A model generated the notes under the pieces. The model did no database searches. It was not told the origin of the DNA and saw nothing but the letters and a program-made list of their open reading frames with translations. A DNA stretch of 64,000 nt from Vibrio maritimus. Its GTDB lineage: Bacteria; Pseudomonadota; Gammaproteobacteria; Enterobacterales; Vibrionaceae. Positions 62,850 to 64,000 of this stretch are shown piece after piece (the first letter of the stretch is position 1; each line of letters begins with the position of its first letter). The stretch lies in the NCBI GenBank assembly GCA_000755425.1, contig BBMT01000019.1, positions 1 to 64,000 of the forward strand. Direction: 5' to 3'. The position numbers and the translations under genes were made by a program.

Positions 62850-64000
62850 TTATGCTTTTGCAGATGCCGCTTTCTTTGTGTTCTTAGCGTAGCTAGGCGT
62901 TCTTGCTACAGCACGCTTAGATGCAGGCTTCTTCGCCGCTGGCTTTTTCTTCTTTTGCTTTAGACGCTCTGGAAGAATCTGAGTTGCGAACACATCTTCA
63001 ACAGTTTCAGCACGCTTGATTAGTTCAGCTTCACCGTCTTTAACTAGTACAGTTGCAGGGCGTGGTAGAGAGTTGAACTGGCTCGCTTGAGACTCTGCAT
63101 AGTGACCCACATCCATGATAGCTAGAACATCTTTTGGCTCTAGAGCTGGCATGCGAGCACCGCTTTCCCAGATTGATGGGATACAGATTGGACCTGCGAT
63201 TTCAGTTGTCTTCTCAACAAGTGGCTGAGTCATCTTGCTTGCTGGTAGAACAGGGTTCTTAGACTCTTGAGACTCAACTAGCGTCGCTAGGTAAGTAGAT
63301 GCGTCAACCATTGTGTAGGTGTAGTCCATCTCTTGGTCATCTTTCACTACGTATACAGATGTTAGTAGTGTACCGATGTTACCTGCGATGTAACGACCAG
63401 GTTCTAGCCATAGTTGTGGGATCTCGAAGCCTTCTTTGTTGAATTCTTCTAGCATGCCTGCACACACTACTTTCGCGTAATCTTCGATAGTGTTCGGGTT
63501 CATCATGTGCTCAGCGCTACGACACTCTGGCTCACGCTCACGTGGCCAACCGCCACCAAGGTCGATTTGGAATGGTTGAACGCCACACTCGCGAGAGATT
63601 TCGATAACGTTGCGTGCATACTCACGGTATAGCGCATCCCAACCTTCAGGTTGCTTAGAGAAGCGGCCTAGGTGAGTGTGGAAACCGTAGAATTCGAACA
63701 CATCGATTTCTTTCACGCGGTTGATGATCTTCTTCGCTTCTTCTTTTAGCAGACCGAATTTGATCCACTTCATCGCGCCGATGAAGTTAGGGAACGGGTA
63801 TGCATCTGGTTCGAAGTCGTTGAAGAAATCTTCTGGGATAACTTTTAGACGTACTGCGATGCGTACTTTTTCTTTTGGCTTCACTTCGCGAGCGATACGC
63901 TCAACGATTTCGATCTCTTCGTACGAGTCTAGGTGGATTGCGTAGCCGTATTCAATCGCTTTACGGATAGCAAGCTCAGGCTTAACTGTACCGTTAAGTG
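62850..64000 (-). CDS. fold-III PLP decarboxylase (DAP/Orn/Arg type), partial, with histone-H1-like tail
   Basis: The last 383 residues are in the window and the frame stays open past its end, so the N terminus with the PLP lysine is missing. Fold-III landmarks are FHTHLGRF (PLP-binding His), DLGGGWPRE, LEPGRYIAGN and the closing YAESQASQFNSLPRPATVLV. At the site of the catalytic CES motif it reads GPICIPSIWESGAR, so Cys and Glu-Ser are separated by five residues relative to LysA (GPxCES). The C terminus carries about 35 Lys/Ala/Pro-rich residues (KKKKPAAKKPASKRAVA). The substrate is unclear; it is not the large SpeA type. Codon use suggests high expression. Confidence 0.78.
   Translation of the reverse strand, partial: LNGTVKPELAIRKAIEYGYAIHLDSYEEIEIVERIAREVKPKEKVRIAVRLKVIPEDFFNDFEPDAYPFPNFIGAMKWIKFGLLKEEAKKIINRVKEIDVFEFYGFHTHLGRFSKQPEGWDALYREYARNVIEISRECGVQPFQIDLGGGWPREREPECRSAEHMMNPNTIEDYAKVVCAGMLEEFNKEGFEIPQLWLEPGRYIAGNIGTLLTSVYVVKDDQEMDYTYTMVDASTYLATLVESQESKNPVLPASKMTQPLVEKTTEIAGPICIPSIWESGARMPALEPKDVLAIMDVGHYAESQASQFNSLPRPATVLVKDGEAELIKRAETVEDVFATQILPERLKQKKKKPAAKKPASKRAVARTPSYAKNTKKAASAKA

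Noticed and set aside
62850..64000. Naming the terminal gene speA (arginine decarboxylase)
   Set aside because: The visible part matches general fold-III PLP decarboxylases, but the substrate-defining N terminus is outside the window and the tail is unlike SpeA.
1..64000. tRNA, rRNA, CRISPR, insertion sequence or integrase
   Set aside because: I looked for cloverleaf-like ends, regularly spaced repeats and transposase motifs and saw none.

Overview
The window looks like a stretch of a Vibrio genome. It has moderate GC content, Vibrio-type porins and TraF-like outer membrane proteins, a VctPDGC-like catechol siderophore ABC transporter, sucrose PTS genes, PilZ/GGDEF signalling and many short convergent operons closed by strong intrinsic terminators. 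The mix of sugar, transport, sensory and stress genes, with no ribosomal or other core clusters, would suit the second chromosome (inference). No tRNA, rRNA, CRISPR array, insertion sequence or integrase was seen.

Layout. 0-7.9 kb: sucrose PTS permease and sucrose-6-phosphate hydrolase, a small unknown gene, an outer membrane porin, a TraF-like outer membrane protein and a YjiH-type membrane protein. 8-14.6 kb: small unknown proteins, a stand-alone E-set glycogen-binding-like domain, a TetR/GNAT pair sharing an operator, a BCCT osmolyte carrier and an M23 endopeptidase. 14.7-22.2 kb: a DUF1800/DUF1501 pair, a long structured leader before an ABC-F ATPase, DUF302, an MFS carrier and a diguanylate cyclase. 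22.4-33.6 kb: a complete lsr autoinducer-2 (AI-2) locus. lsrR-lsrK-cupin run leftwards and lsrACDBFGE run rightwards from a shared control region, followed by a small [2Fe-2S] protein and a GntR regulator. 33.8-39.7 kb: Fur-box siderophore uptake, a Bcr/CflA exporter and an AraC regulator. 39.8-50.5 kb: a TolB/FlgO-like TPR protein, an extended ureohydrolase, a 50-residue protein, an MCP with no sensory domain beside a NIT-like protein, a phospholipase D lipoprotein, YddG, START, CDF and LysR proteins. 50.6-64 kb: envelope and stress genes, a protein built on ten 14-residue repeats, a Lon-like protease, PilZ, GlxA-type, MBL and AlkB proteins, and a PLP decarboxylase with a histone-H1-like tail that runs off the window.

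How genes work together. The lsr cluster encodes binding (LsrB), import (LsrACD), phosphorylation (LsrK), repression (LsrR) and breakdown (LsrF, LsrG) of AI-2. All six AI-2 contact residues known from Salmonella LsrB are present, and LsrR is restored to 317 residues once two homopolymer errors are corrected. This is notable because vibrios normally sense AI-2 with LuxP/LuxQ rather than consume it. The best candidates for something new are the cupin and ferredoxin genes attached to this locus, the MCP/NIT pair (a possible split chemoreceptor), the 14-residue repeat protein and the hairpin leader of the ABC-F gene.

Data quality. Fifteen genes carry eighteen single-base frame breaks, nearly all repairable by adding or removing one base in a homopolymer. 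I read these as sequencing errors, not pseudogenes, and give full-length coordinates spanning the breaks. Several true N or C termini only appear after this correction.
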